From: Archaeoglobaceae archaeon | GTDB lineage: Archaea; Halobacteriota; Archaeoglobi; Archaeoglobales; Archaeoglobaceae | DNA: 45,001 nt | NCBI GenBank assembly: GCA_026988525.1 | Contig: JALSLC010000027.1 | Coordinates: 1 to 45,001, forward strand | Direction of reading: 5' to 3' | Part shown: piece by piece, positions 17,175 to 26,487 of the stretch | Position numbering within the stretch: the stretch's first letter is position 1 | How the letters are laid out: each line of letters opens with the position of its first letter | Notes under the pieces: generated by a model | What the model was told of the DNA's origin: nothing | What the model saw: only the letters and a program-made list of their open reading frames with translations | Database searches by the model: none | Position numbers and translations under genes: made by a program

Positions 17175-17606
17175 ATGGAGAAAGCTCAAGAAAATGGAAA
17201 AAGAATGGAGGAATTGCAGGATGAAATAAGAAGTATTTTAGGTGAGATAGAATACCTAAGAGAGCAAGTATCCACTATAGACGTTATGATTTCTGAATTG
17301 AGAAGTGTGGACGCAACCCTAACATACATCAAGGAAAAAGGAGAAGGTAGAAGCGTCTATATCCCCCTTGGAGCTGGAATATCTATAAGGGGTAAAATAG
17401 AAAACGTAAACGATTTAATAATGGATGTTGGAGCTGGAGTTATTATAGGGGCTAACATTGACGAAGTAAAAGAAGAAATTGAAAGAAAAATCGAGAAACT
17501 AATGAACTTAAGATTGACACTTCTAAGGAACATAGAAGAAGACAGTAGGAAAGTAAACAAATTATTGGAGGAAATAAAGAAAGTAGGTGGGCAGGTGAAA
17601 ACATGA
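17175..17606 (+). CDS. pfdA: Prefoldin alpha subunit
   Basis: About 143 residues with the alpha-prefoldin architecture: an N-terminal coiled coil (ENGKRMEELQDEIRSILGEIEYLREQV), a central beta-hairpin region (VYIPLGAGISIRGKI, then DLIMDVGAGVIIGANIDEV) and a C-terminal coiled coil. Two alpha and four beta subunits form the jellyfish-shaped chaperone that captures unfolded proteins for the thermosome. ATG 17175 follows AGGAGGTGA; the upstream GTG 17166 is inside that site. The 3' end overlaps the beta-like gene by 4 nt (ATGA), so the two are co-translated. Confidence 0.93.
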   Translation: MEKAQENGKRMEELQDEIRSILGEIEYLREQVSTIDVMISELRSVDATLTYIKEKGEGRSVYIPLGAGISIRGKIENVNDLIMDVGAGVIIGANIDEVKEEIERKIEKLMNLRLTLLRNIEEDSRKVNKLLEEIKKVGGQVKT

Positions 17607-17899
17607 ACAAAGAAGTTTACAAATTTTTAGAACTTAAAGATAAATTAAATTTTTTGAAAAATGTATTTTCTAAGTATGAGGTTAAATTGATTGAATTGGC
17701 TAATGCTAAGGAAGCGTTAAACAAGAATTCAAGAAAAGTCTATAGAGTATTTAACGATCTGATTGTTGAAATAAGCAAAGATGAAGCTATAGAATACATT
17801 GAAAAAAGTGAAAAACTGCTTACAGCTCAATTAGATAAGTTGAAAAAAGAAATTTTACAACTTGAAAAAGAACTTAATAAGGTGATTAAATGTTCTTAA
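17603..17899 (+). CDS. Prefoldin beta-like coiled-coil protein, 98 aa
   Basis: Two long helices (residues about 8-50 and 60-95) flank a short strand segment KVYRVFNDLIVEISKDEAIEYIEKS, which follows the prefoldin beta pattern (VYK.xGNLLV..KxEAxxxL). It is shorter and more divergent than typical archaeal prefoldin beta (about 115 residues). It is translationally coupled to prefoldin alpha by an ATGA overlap and overlaps the DUF505-like gene by 10 nt. It may be the only beta partner here, or a paralogue that forms an alternative complex; a canonical beta gene may exist elsewhere in the genome. Confidence 0.7.
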   Translation: MNKEVYKFLELKDKLNFLKNVFSKYEVKLIELANAKEALNKNSRKVYRVFNDLIVEISKDEAIEYIEKSEKLLTAQLDKLKKEILQLEKELNKVIKCS

Positions 17900-19572
17900 A
17901 AAGGAGACATCTGGAAATTTTAGTGTACATGGCGAAAGAAAAAAGTAAAAGTGAAACTGAAGAAAAATATCCAGAAGAGTTTAACACGCGTTTACTTGAA
18001 TTATACATACTTGGATTTGTGGATGATGGCTTTAAGCTGAACAAAAGTGGTAAAAAATTGGTAGAACTTATAGAAAAAATATCTAAGAATATTGAAAGTT
18101 TACCTGATGTGTTTGCAGATAGTGAGATAATAAAAATGTTAGAGCTTGGTGTGAAAACAGGTTATTTACTTGATAGCTGGAAAGAAATCCTTGAAGAGAG
18201 ATGTTTAATTAAAGATGGTGAAGTGAATGAATTTGGAAGAGAGCTACTAAAAATATACAGAGAAACACATCCAAGATTGTACATTAACGAAGAAATAATA
18301 AAATTTTTGAATATATTGCCTGAAGTTGGTGAATATAGAGAATTGGTGGCTTGCAGTTCTGGATTTAAAAACGTAGTTAATGCTCTTCAAGCAATGCGAA
18401 TGATTTTAATATCACCTATAACGATTGGAAAAGCCTTTTCTAAGACAGAATCAGCGAAATTAGCAATTAAACTCTCTAAGTTTATTGATAAAGGGCCAGT
18501 AGTTCTCTCAGCAAATGAGGCAACACTTCTTAGAATAGGTAAAGGTGAAAAGGACGTCGAAAAAACTTTAATTGAAAAAGGGATGTGGAACGGTGAAATA
18601 ACTGAGTTTGGAAAATTAGCATTAGATACTTACGATGCCATGGGTGTTGAAAAAAATAAAATTGCTCCTACCTATCTACTTGATGATGAAATAGAAGTTG
18701 TCAATACGCTAAAGGAAATAGAAAGAATACATAAAAACACACCGTCAATTTTGCCTACATACAATGAATTAGAAAAAAGAACTAAGGTTAGAGATCTTGG
18801 AGAAGTACTTCATTTGCTTGAGTCAAAAGAAATAGTAAGGAGAGAGTACATAAATGGAAAAGACACTTACTGGCTGACAAAATGGAAAACAATTGCTTCA
18901 ATGGGTACTTTTACAAGTGATGGTGTAAAAGCTTTGACATTTGCGTTGAGCAACGACGTTCCAGCAGTAGAGTGGGTTAAAAAAGCTAAGGAAGAAGGAT
19001 TAATAAGAAATGGCATAACTAACAAAGGTAGAGAAATCTTAAAGTTTGTAGAGAACTTAAAAAGAAAACCTTACTTAACTAAATACGATGTAGCTATACT
19101 CGCAAAAATTCCAAGAAATTACATTCATAGAGACGAAATGATAAATCTTGTTGAAGATTACATTGGAGGTGACGAAAATTCTATACGTAGAGCTATTGGC
19201 GAGTGTGAAGCTAAGGGTTTCATAGAAGAACTACAGAATAACATGATTGGCTTAACTGAACTGGGTAAAGGTATGAAAAAAGTTGTAGAGTTAGCAAAGA
19301 CAGAAGATCTACTTAAAGTAAAGTTTGCAATAACACCTACAACTTTCAACGTTTTGAAAGTTATACACGACCACATAAACGTTTTCAACAAAATATGGAA
19401 AGAAAGTTCGGAAATTAGAAATTATAAGCAAGATGAGATAGATTTTATTAAAAGTAAGTTGAGTTTAAGTGAGGATGAAATAAAGAAGGCTTTAACTTTA
19501 CTTAGAGTTGTTGGACTACTTGGCAGGAAAAGTATAACTGAAGCTGGAAAAGTATTGGTCAGTCTTTATTAA
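17890..19572 (+). CDS. DUF505-like archaeal protein with repeated winged-helix segments, 560 aa
   Basis: A soluble protein made of several alike winged-helix-sized units. Repeating endings such as ELYILGFVDDGFKLNKSGKKLVELI, ERCLIKDGEVNEFGRELLKIY, KGMWNGEITEFGKLALDTY, EEGLIRNGITNKGREILKFV, AKGFIEELQNNMIGLTELGKGM and VVGLLGRKSITEAGKVLV all fit 'helix, L..G.I..G.IT..G..L'. That layout resembles the archaeal family DUF505. Function is unknown; a DNA- or RNA-binding scaffold is plausible. AAGGTGAT precedes ATG 17890, which overlaps the prefoldin beta-like gene, so all three genes form one operon. Confidence 0.7.
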   Translation: MFLKRRHLEILVYMAKEKSKSETEEKYPEEFNTRLLELYILGFVDDGFKLNKSGKKLVELIEKISKNIESLPDVFADSEIIKMLELGVKTGYLLDSWKEILEERCLIKDGEVNEFGRELLKIYRETHPRLYINEEIIKFLNILPEVGEYRELVACSSGFKNVVNALQAMRMILISPITIGKAFSKTESAKLAIKLSKFIDKGPVVLSANEATLLRIGKGEKDVEKTLIEKGMWNGEITEFGKLALDTYDAMGVEKNKIAPTYLLDDEIEVVNTLKEIERIHKNTPSILPTYNELEKRTKVRDLGEVLHLLESKEIVRREYINGKDTYWLTKWKTIASMGTFTSDGVKALTFALSNDVPAVEWVKKAKEEGLIRNGITNKGREILKFVENLKRKPYLTKYDVAILAKIPRNYIHRDEMINLVEDYIGGDENSIRRAIGECEAKGFIEELQNNMIGLTELGKGMKKVVELAKTEDLLKVKFAITPTTFNVLKVIHDHINVFNKIWKESSEIRNYKQDEIDFIKSKLSLSEDEIKKALTLLRVVGLLGRKSITEAGKVLVSLY

Positions 19573-19643
19573 GTTTTTATTTTTTATTTAAAATTTTAAT
19601 TTTATACGGTAAATCTTTAAAACTTTATCGTCTAATTCCGCCG

Positions 19644-22316
19644 ATGCTCGAGGAAGAATACTTAGACATAGATTACTTAAAAGAGAGGGGTTTTGTAAGA
19701 AAGAAATGCTCAAAATGTGGTAAGTACTTCTGGACTCTTGATGAGGAAAGAGATGTATGTGGAGATCCACCATGCGGAAGTTACGAATTCATAAACAACC
19801 CCATTTTTAAGAGAAAATTTAATTTGGATGAAATGAGGGAAAAGTATCTTTCATTCTTTGAGAGTAGAGGTCATAAGAGGATAGACAGATATCCTGTTGT
19901 TGCCAGATGGAGAGATGATATATATTTAACGATAGCATCTATCGCCGATTTTCAGCCGTTTGTTACGTCTGGCGTAGTTCCACCGCCTGCAAATCCTCTG
20001 ACAATATCTCAACCTTGTATTAGGATGGATGACTTAGACTCTGTTGGTAGAACTGGGAGACATCTGACACTATTTGAAATGATGGCTCATCATGCGTTCA
20101 ATAGTAAAGAAAAGTTTGTTTACTGGAAAAGTGAAACAGTTAAATTATGTACGGAGTTGCTTGAAGAATTGGGTGTAAAAGCTGAAAATATAGTTTACAA
20201 AGAAGAGCCTTGGGCAGGCGGAGGTAATGCTGGACCGTGTTTAGAAGCAATAGTTGGTGGTATAGAGTTAGCAACACTCGTTTTTATGAACCTTGTAGCT
20301 GATGAGAATGGAAATATTGTTATAAAAGGTGAAAGATACAAAAAAATGGATAGATATATAGTGGATACAGGATATGGTTTAGAAAGGTTTGTATGGGCTA
20401 GTCAGGGGACACCTACTGTTTACGATGCCATTTTTCCAGCAATTTTAGATAAAATTGAAGAGAACAGTGGTATTGAGCTTAAAAGATGTGGTGATGTAGC
20501 TAAGATAGTAGCTGAAAGCTCCAAGCTTGCAGGTGTTATGGGTTCTTTGAAAGGTAAAGCACTTGAAGAATTCAGGAAAAAAACAGCTAAAAAAATAGGG
20601 ATAAGTTTAGAAGAATTAATTAAAATAGTTACACCCTTAGAAAAAATGTATGCTCTTGCAGATCACACAAGGGCTATTCTATTTATGCTTGGAGATGGGT
20701 TGGTTCCATCTAATGCGGGAGGAGGTTATCTTGCAAGGCTTATGATTAGAAGGTCCCTTAGGCTGGCAGAAGAGCTGGATTTATCTTTATCTCTCTTTGA
20801 TCTTGTTGAACTTCACAGGAAAAGTATGAAAAATTTTGAGTTTGAAGTTTCGATGAATACAATTCAAGAAATTCTTGAGTTAGAGGAAAAAAGATATAGA
20901 TCGACTTTAAATAAAGGATTGAAGATTGTTGAAAGATTAATATCAAGAAAGTCAAAAATTGAAATAGATGATTTAGTAGAATTGTACGACTCCCATGGAA
21001 TTCCTCCTGAATTTGTTGTTAAAATTGCAAAAAATAAGAACATTGAATATGAAAACTTTTATTCAAAATTGGCAGAAAGACACTCTAAGGCACTAAGGAA
21101 AGAAAAAATAAAGAGAATTAAAGGAAAATATCCTAAAACAGAGAAACTATATTATGATCCTGTATTCGAATTTAAGGCTAAAATCTTAGGTGTTGAAAAA
21201 GGAGACCACGGATTCTACGTAATCTTAGACAGAACTGCATTTTATCCTGAGAGTGGTGGGCAGGAATATGATACTGGATATCTAGTATTAAAAGATAAAA
21301 AATATGAGGTTAAGGAAGTTTTTATAGAAGATGAGGTAATAGCACATGTAGTAAATAAATTTGATGGTGAGATAGGGGAGACAGTTAAAGGTGTAGTAAA
21401 TATAGAAAGAAGAATGAGATTAACAAGACATCATTCAGCAACACATATTCTACTATACTCAATTAGAAGTGTTCTTGGCAACCATATTTGGCAAGCTGGT
21501 GCTAAAAAAGAGTTTGACAAAGCAAGGTTGGATGTAACACACTACAAAAAGTTGAGTGATGAGCAACTAAGAGAAATAGAGCTAATTGCAAATAGAGAAG
21601 TTTTTGCAAACAAACCTATAACTTGTGAGTGGATGAACAGAATAGAAGCTGAGAAGAAGTACGGTTTTAGATTGTATCAGGGTGGAGTGCCACCCGGTGA
21701 AAAAATAAGAGTTGTGAAAGTCGGAGATGATGTACAGGCTTGTGCTGGAACACACTGCAATTACACAGGCGAAATAGGTGTTATAAAAATACTTAAAGTT
21801 GAATCTATACAGGATGGGGTTGTAAGATTTGAGTTTGCGGCAGGAGAATCAGCATTAGAACATATAGCTGAAAAAGAGAGATTGCTGAAAGAGGCGAGCT
21901 CGATATTGAGAGTTGAGGAGAAACTTCTACCTAAGACTGTAAAAAGATTCTTTGAAGAATGGAAAGACCAGAAAAAGACAATAGATAAACTCTTAGATGA
22001 ATTAGCTACACTCAAAGCAGAAAAATTGGCAGAAAAATCTAAGGATGGTATAGTTGTGGAAGTAGTTGACAAAAGTGATGATATGCAAAAAATTGCGTTG
22101 AAATTGGTAGAAAAAGGATTGATTGGAGTAATTATATGCGATAATAGATTTGTGTGCTTCTCTGGAAACGATAAAGTAGATGCAAAAACAATAGCTAAAA
22201 TCATTACAGAGAAGTATGGAGGTAGAGGAGGAGGTAAAAAAGACATAGCTCAGGGAATTTTAAATACTATTCCCAGAAAAGAAGAGCTAATAAACGAAAT
22301 TTTAAAAATTTCTTAA
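19644..22316 (+). CDS. alaS: Alanyl-tRNA synthetase, archaeal type
   Basis: 890 residues, normal for the archaeal enzyme. It begins with the archaeal N-terminal extension and zinc site (CSKCGKYFWTLDEERDVCGDPPC), continues with the class II catalytic core (motif 2 region DSVGRTGRHLTLFEMMAHHAF; motif 3 region NAGGGYLARLMIRR), and ends with an editing domain (RLTRHHSATHILLYSI, HxxxH zinc site, with QACAGTHCNYTGEIG-type cysteine and histidine) and the C-terminal DHHA1-like domain (KYGGRGGGKKDIAQG). It charges tRNA-Ala. There is no Shine-Dalgarno site; CTTTAAAAC (about 19615-19623) sits about 25 nt before ATG 19644, so a leaderless mRNA is likely. Confidence 0.97.
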   Translation: MLEEEYLDIDYLKERGFVRKKCSKCGKYFWTLDEERDVCGDPPCGSYEFINNPIFKRKFNLDEMREKYLSFFESRGHKRIDRYPVVARWRDDIYLTIASIADFQPFVTSGVVPPPANPLTISQPCIRMDDLDSVGRTGRHLTLFEMMAHHAFNSKEKFVYWKSETVKLCTELLEELGVKAENIVYKEEPWAGGGNAGPCLEAIVGGIELATLVFMNLVADENGNIVIKGERYKKMDRYIVDTGYGLERFVWASQGTPTVYDAIFPAILDKIEENSGIELKRCGDVAKIVAESSKLAGVMGSLKGKALEEFRKKTAKKIGISLEELIKIVTPLEKMYALADHTRAILFMLGDGLVPSNAGGGYLARLMIRRSLRLAEELDLSLSLFDLVELHRKSMKNFEFEVSMNTIQEILELEEKRYRSTLNKGLKIVERLISRKSKIEIDDLVELYDSHGIPPEFVVKIAKNKNIEYENFYSKLAERHSKALRKEKIKRIKGKYPKTEKLYYDPVFEFKAKILGVEKGDHGFYVILDRTAFYPESGGQEYDTGYLVLKDKKYEVKEVFIEDEVIAHVVNKFDGEIGETVKGVVNIERRMRLTRHHSATHILLYSIRSVLGNHIWQAGAKKEFDKARLDVTHYKKLSDEQLREIELIANREVFANKPITCEWMNRIEAEKKYGFRLYQGGVPPGEKIRVVKVGDDVQACAGTHCNYTGEIGVIKILKVESIQDGVVRFEFAAGESALEHIAEKERLLKEASSILRVEEKLLPKTVKRFFEEWKDQKKTIDKLLDELATLKAEKLAEKSKDGIVVEVVDKSDDMQKIALKLVEKGLIGVIICDNRFVCFSGNDKVDAKTIAKIITEKYGGRGGGKKDIAQGILNTIPRKEELINEILKIS

Positions 22317-22349
22317 ATATTTTTACTAACCAAAACAGTTATCGCCAGT

Positions 22350-23138
22350 ATGAGTTTGTTAATATTTGTGAAAGTAGAGGTAATTCCCATAAAATTTCCA
22401 GTTGTTAGAGAAACAAAAATAGATGAAATAGCAAAATTTCTAAGTAATTACATAGAGAATGGAGATATAGTTGCCGTTTGTTCATCTTTAATTTCGAGGG
22501 CTGAAGGAAGAGTAAAAAAACTTGATGAATTCACTCCAACAAAAAAGGCAATAGAAATTGCAAAAAAGATTGGAGAGGATGCGAGATTTGTACAGGCAGT
22601 TTTAGACGAAAGCGAAGAAATTTTAATTGAGTATCCATTCCTACTTGTTAAATCAAAATCTGGTAACATTTGTGTAAACGCTGGAATAGATAGATCCAAT
22701 GTTGAAAGCGGATTTATACTACTTTTACCAAAAGATCCGGATAAAAGTGCAGAAAAACTTAGGAGAATTTTTGAAAAAATGGGTTTTAAAGTTGGAGTTG
22801 TAATTACAGATACAAATGGTAGATGTTTTAGAAAGGGGGTTACTGGTTTTGCAGTGGGAGCATCTGGTTTAATTACTGTGAGAAATTGGATTAATTCAAA
22901 AGACTTATTTGATAACACTCTAAAAAAGACTCAGGAATGTATAGTAGATGAAATTGCAGCTTTTGCAAATCTAATTATGGGGGAAGGTGGAGATTCAATA
23001 CCTGCAGTCGTGTTCAGAGGTTTAGATTTTGTATTAAGTACACGTTCTGAAGGTGTAAAATCAATATACAGGAATGATGGTGAAGATATAATAAGGAGGA
23101 TTATCAGAGAATGGAGAGAATCGTTGTTGCAGGAGTAA
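22350..23138 (+). CDS. cofE: Coenzyme F420-0:L-glutamate ligase CofE
   Basis: 262 residues in the CofE pattern: VEVIPIKFPVVR near the start, GDIVAVCSSLISRAEGR (metal/GTP-site region), VNAGIDRSNVESG, VVITDTNGRCFRKGVTGFAVGASGL and the final MGEGGDSIPAVVFRGLDF. The enzyme adds one or two L-glutamates to F420-0 using GTP, with divalent and monovalent cations, making the mature deazaflavin F420. ATG 22350 fits a leaderless start, with AAATATTTTT about 30 nt upstream; GTG 22368 is a shorter alternative. It overlaps the ATP-grasp gene by 28 nt. The F420-type formate dehydrogenase at the right end of the window would use this cofactor. Confidence 0.93.
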   Translation: MSLLIFVKVEVIPIKFPVVRETKIDEIAKFLSNYIENGDIVAVCSSLISRAEGRVKKLDEFTPTKKAIEIAKKIGEDARFVQAVLDESEEILIEYPFLLVKSKSGNICVNAGIDRSNVESGFILLLPKDPDKSAEKLRRIFEKMGFKVGVVITDTNGRCFRKGVTGFAVGASGLITVRNWINSKDLFDNTLKKTQECIVDEIAAFANLIMGEGGDSIPAVVFRGLDFVLSTRSEGVKSIYRNDGEDIIRRIIREWRESLLQE

Positions 23139-24211
23139 ATGCAAGAAATATAGTTAGATCCGCAAGAATTTCCGGTTTTGAAGTTTACAGTATTGCTAAG
23201 TACTGTGATGAAGATCTTAAACTATATTCTAAAAGTGCAATTAAATACGAGGATATAGAGGAGGGTATTGAGAAATTAAAGTGTTTATGCGAATCGTACA
23301 ATTTACAAGCAGTGTGCTCTACTGGTTTTGAACGTTTTGCTAAGAAATTAAGTAAAAAAATAAACTTAATAGGCAGTTATGACTATTCTTGTTTAGATAA
23401 ATTAAAATTTTACAAAAAACTTAAAAAATCTGGAATAAATTGCCCTGAATTACTTAAAAAAGGGGAAGACAAAACTAAACTAATTTTAAAACCTAGATTT
23501 GGTGGAGGAGGAGTTGGAACAAAATTGTTGTATAATTTGAATAATAAAATCTATACAAAAGATTATATTTTACAAGAATTTATTGAAGGAGTTACAGTTT
23601 CTGCAATCGTTGTTTGTAGTGAGGGGAAATCTAAATGTTTAACGTTGAACCTTTTACTCTCAGGATATAGAAGTATGAATGCTTATGACTTTTTGTATTC
23701 TGGAAATATAACACCACTACACAGAAAACAAGTTGAAAAAATCTTTTCCTGTAAGTTGGATAATAATTTAATAGAAAAAGCAAAAAAAATGGCTGAAGAA
23801 ACAGCATTGCTTTTTGAAACTCAGGGATGTGCTGGAATAGACATGATAATTTCTTCGAAAGATGTTTATGTCATTGAAATGAATCCAAGAATTCCTGGCA
23901 GTCTTGACAGTTTTGAAATTAGTTTTGAAAAAAGCCTCTTTAAAATACATTACAATGCCTTTTATGGAAAAATGGAGCAGTCCATTAAACCAAAAAGATT
24001 TGGACTAAGAATGATATACTATGCTCCTCGTAAACTTAAGGCATACATACCGATATGCAATCCATTCTTTTCAGATATACCTTCAAAAGGTGAAATATTT
24101 TATTGTCAGCAGCCAGTAACCTCAATTCTTGCAAGTGGACAATCAATTTTAAAAAAGCTTTATGATAGAAAAAAACTGTTAGAAGAGAATTTTTTGAGGT
24201 GGTTGAATTGA
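23111..24211 (+). CDS. ATP-grasp ligase (COG2232-like) in the F420 operon
   Basis: 366 residues: an N-terminal pre-grasp domain (RIVVAGVNARNIVRSARISG), then an ATP-grasp fold with KLILKPRFGGGGVGTKLL (lysine plus glycine loop, about residues 123-140), ILQEFIEGVTVSAIVV (hinge) and GIDMIISSKDVYVIEMNPRIPGS (metal ligands E and N). It should join a carboxylate to an amine or thiol using ATP. It resembles the archaeal 'ATP-dependent carboligase' group COG2232, whose substrate I do not know. It is not CofF (RimK type). It overlaps cofE by 28 nt and ends within the start of the aldolase gene, so a role in F420 or a related cofactor is implied by position only. Confidence 0.8.
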   Translation: MERIVVAGVNARNIVRSARISGFEVYSIAKYCDEDLKLYSKSAIKYEDIEEGIEKLKCLCESYNLQAVCSTGFERFAKKLSKKINLIGSYDYSCLDKLKFYKKLKKSGINCPELLKKGEDKTKLILKPRFGGGGVGTKLLYNLNNKIYTKDYILQEFIEGVTVSAIVVCSEGKSKCLTLNLLLSGYRSMNAYDFLYSGNITPLHRKQVEKIFSCKLDNNLIEKAKKMAEETALLFETQGCAGIDMIISSKDVYVIEMNPRIPGSLDSFEISFEKSLFKIHYNAFYGKMEQSIKPKRFGLRMIYYAPRKLKAYIPICNPFFSDIPSKGEIFYCQQPVTSILASGQSILKKLYDRKKLLEENFLRWLN

Positions 24212-24759
24212 TTTTAAAAGAGATTGAAAGGGCGAAAAAAATAGGAAAAAAACTGATGCTACAGAGGTTGATAGACGGTGCTAGTGGAAATATCAGTTTT
24301 AGAGACGGGGAGATATTCTACATAACTAAAACGGGGGTTATGCTCGATGAACTTGATGAAACTTCTTTTGTTAAACTAAGTATAAACAGCAATGATTACA
24401 ATCCTATAGCTTCAAGTGATCAGCTCGTTCATAGAGAAATTTACAAAAATACAGATTACAATGCTGTTTTGCACTGTCATGGTGTATATGGTGTTACTCT
24501 TTCATTCAAAAAAACAGCAATATATCCTATGGATTTAGAAGGTAGGTATTTTCTTGGAGAAATTGAAGTTATAAATGCTCCTTTCGGTAAGTTTGATGGT
24601 GCAAAGTTGATAAGTAAAGCTCTAAAAAAGAACAAAGTAGTATTGGTTAGAGGACATGGAATTTACGCTTGCGGTAAAAATATTGATGAAGCATATAGAT
24701 TGGCAAGCTACTTAGAACATTCTTGCGAAATTATCTATAGGCTATCCAGAAAATATTAA
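24208..24759 (+). CDS. Class II (FucA-type) aldolase, probable lactaldehyde source for F420
   Basis: About 183 residues. Class II aldolase motifs are present: LIDGASGNISFR, IYITKTGVMLDEL, SSDQLVHREIYKN, LHCHGVYGVTLS (HxH-type zinc ligands), PMDLEGRYFLGE and VVLVRGHGIYACG (third zinc histidine). In methanogens a FucA homologue makes lactaldehyde, the precursor of the lactate part of F420; the operon with cofE supports the same job here. I place the start at TTG 24208 because GAGGTG (24196-24201) is 6 nt before it; GTG 24199 overlaps that site. The start overlaps the end of the ATP-grasp gene. Confidence 0.85.
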   Translation: MILKEIERAKKIGKKLMLQRLIDGASGNISFRDGEIFYITKTGVMLDELDETSFVKLSINSNDYNPIASSDQLVHREIYKNTDYNAVLHCHGVYGVTLSFKKTAIYPMDLEGRYFLGEIEVINAPFGKFDGAKLISKALKKNKVVLVRGHGIYACGKNIDEAYRLASYLEHSCEIIYRLSRKY

Positions 24760-24782
24760 TATTTGAAGTTAATACTTTAAAT

Positions 24783-25093
24783 GGTGGGCTAGGCCGGGGG
24801 GTTCGGCGTCCCCTGTAACCCGAAACCGTCGATATGCGGGGGCCGAAGCCGAGGGAAGGCCCGTTGAGCGGGGGGTTTAACCCTGCTCAGCCCCGTAGAA
24901 TCCCCGTCCTGAAGGGCCGACGGTTACGGCAGGGCTGTCCGGAGGGACTGTCCGCCGTATTTGTCGGGGGAATCGGCCCAGGCCCGGAAGGGAGCAGGCT
25001 AACCCCGGACGTTCGGCGCTTTCAGGGTTGCGGGGAGGAGGGGTTGAGCAGGGCGCCCTCCCGTAAGGCGGGTCGACCCGAGGCGTGCCCACC
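24783..25093 (+). ncRNA. Signal recognition particle 7S RNA, archaeal type
   Basis: An abruptly GC-rich stretch of 311 nt in an AT-rich neighbourhood. The ends pair (GGTGGGC at 24783 with GCCCACC at 25087). The Alu-domain UGUAAC motif is at 24814-24819. The SRP54-binding helix 8 core is clear at 24976-25000 (CAGGCCCGGAAGGGAGCAGG closely matches the conserved CAGGUCCGGAAGGAAGCAGCC core). The length is typical of archaeal SRP RNA. It scaffolds SRP19 and SRP54 for membrane-protein targeting. The reading frames over it on both strands are by-products of its lack of stop codons. A run of five T at 25094 follows. Confidence 0.96.
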
Positions 25094-25098
25094 TTTTT
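25094..25098 (+). terminator. Oligo-T terminator of SRP RNA
   Basis: TTTTT follows directly after the closing stem of the 7S RNA, which is the usual archaeal stop signal for a stable RNA gene. Confidence 0.6.
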
Positions 25099-25122
25099 AA
25101 AATAAATTCTTCTGCAAAAAAC

Positions 25123-26391
25123 TTAAAAAATACATGTTTTTGTAAACTCTCTTAACAGTACTGTAGCATAACATCCTTTTGGTAATTTGAATTTAAATTC
25201 AACCGATTTCTCGTATGTTTTGTAGTTAAACTGTGTGTATGGTATTTCAGCCAATCTGTAGTTGCCTCTTGAAGAAAATTCAGCGTGTTCATGTCTAAAA
25301 TCTTCAAGAGAAATATTATCTTCATCTAAAATATCTTTTAACATTTTCCCAGTCCAACCCCTAAGTTCAGTTTCATATCCTGGGAGGGGTATGGCTAAGC
25401 CAGCTCTTTTAACTTTTATAAGATAATTTACTCTCCTATATCTCCACTCTACTGGATAATACTCATCTCTAATGACATTTATATCATTCTCTTCTTTAAA
25501 AAACCCTACATAATCATCTTTATCTAAGATTTTAAGATTGCCAAATTCTTTAATTCTCTCACTAAGAACTCTGTTAAAAACATAAGACTGATAAGCATGA
25601 ACAAACATGAGTTTAAGATTCTTAGGTAGTCTGAGTAAAGCTTGTTCTTCAGTCTTTCCTTCTCTTAATGCTTGTAAAAGTATTCTTTCATATCTGAGAT
25701 ATGCGGGATATTCTTTTAGTCCAATCACAGGATTTCTACTTTCCCATAATTCTTCTCTTATTTTTCTTATTTCTAGATTTTCTCCTTCAAACGGCATTGC
25801 TACGTATATCCAGAAGGCTTCTTCGTAGTTCCTCCTTAAAATTTCCAAACCCACTTTATGAGTTATGTAACGCATAGTTCCAAATCTCTGAAGGCCAAAA
25901 AAGTTAGGGCAACCTTTTTCATTTATCTCTACCAGTATATCTTCAATTTTATCTTCGTTAGACGTATTTTTAACTAAAATTCTAAATTTATTTCCTAACA
26001 AATTACCCAAGCTTATTCTATTTTTTGATTTACCTAAAACTGTTATTTCCGCATCTTTGATCTTTACGTTTTTTAGTTTTTTTAGTTGTTCTTCATTTAA
26101 TCCATATATTGTAAAATATTGAATACTTACAGCTCTCTTATCCTTCGTTCCGGCGTACTCAATTCTTTTTTGACTTATCTTTAGCTTTTTTGCGAGAACT
26201 CTAACAAAATTAAGTGTGTCCCAATTTATCTTTTTCACTTTTATTACTGTAAACTGACCCTCATCACTAAGCTTAATTTTTAAGATTTCCTCAACAGTAA
26301 AATCCTCCGGTTTTTCTTTAATAGTTCCACCTATACCTTCAGTTTTCGTAATGTACGTGTTTATTCCAACATTACTTTCTGCATCAAACAT
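25123..26391 (-). CDS. truD: tRNA pseudouridine synthase TruD
   Basis: 422 residues, archaeal TruD length. The catalytic aspartate is D84 in RIEYAGTKDKRAVSIQYFTI. Other family blocks are GGTIKEKPEDFTVEEI near the N-terminus, NFFGLQRFGTMRYITHKVG in the middle and the C-terminal PLPGYETELRGW. The inserted TruD domain lies between about residues 165 and 340. It makes pseudouridine-13 in tRNAs. The ATG at 26391 has no strong ribosome site. It is convergent with the SRP RNA gene, with 29 nt between them. Confidence 0.94.
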   Translation of the reverse strand: MFDAESNVGINTYITKTEGIGGTIKEKPEDFTVEEILKIKLSDEGQFTVIKVKKINWDTLNFVRVLAKKLKISQKRIEYAGTKDKRAVSIQYFTIYGLNEEQLKKLKNVKIKDAEITVLGKSKNRISLGNLLGNKFRILVKNTSNEDKIEDILVEINEKGCPNFFGLQRFGTMRYITHKVGLEILRRNYEEAFWIYVAMPFEGENLEIRKIREELWESRNPVIGLKEYPAYLRYERILLQALREGKTEEQALLRLPKNLKLMFVHAYQSYVFNRVLSERIKEFGNLKILDKDDYVGFFKEENDINVIRDEYYPVEWRYRRVNYLIKVKRAGLAIPLPGYETELRGWTGKMLKDILDEDNISLEDFRHEHAEFSSRGNYRLAEIPYTQFNYKTYEKSVEFKFKLPKGCYATVLLREFTKTCIF

Positions 26392-26487
26392 CCTTGAAAA
26401 CTAAGGGTTCAAATGTTATTAATTTTAATCAATATCACAAACAAAATAAGCAAAAACAATAAAAAGATTTAAAAATGCTAAATAAAC

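Noticed and set aside
24834-25100. Long open frames on both strands rich in G, P and R
   Set aside because: They lie wholly within the SRP RNA; the GC-rich RNA simply lacks stop codons.
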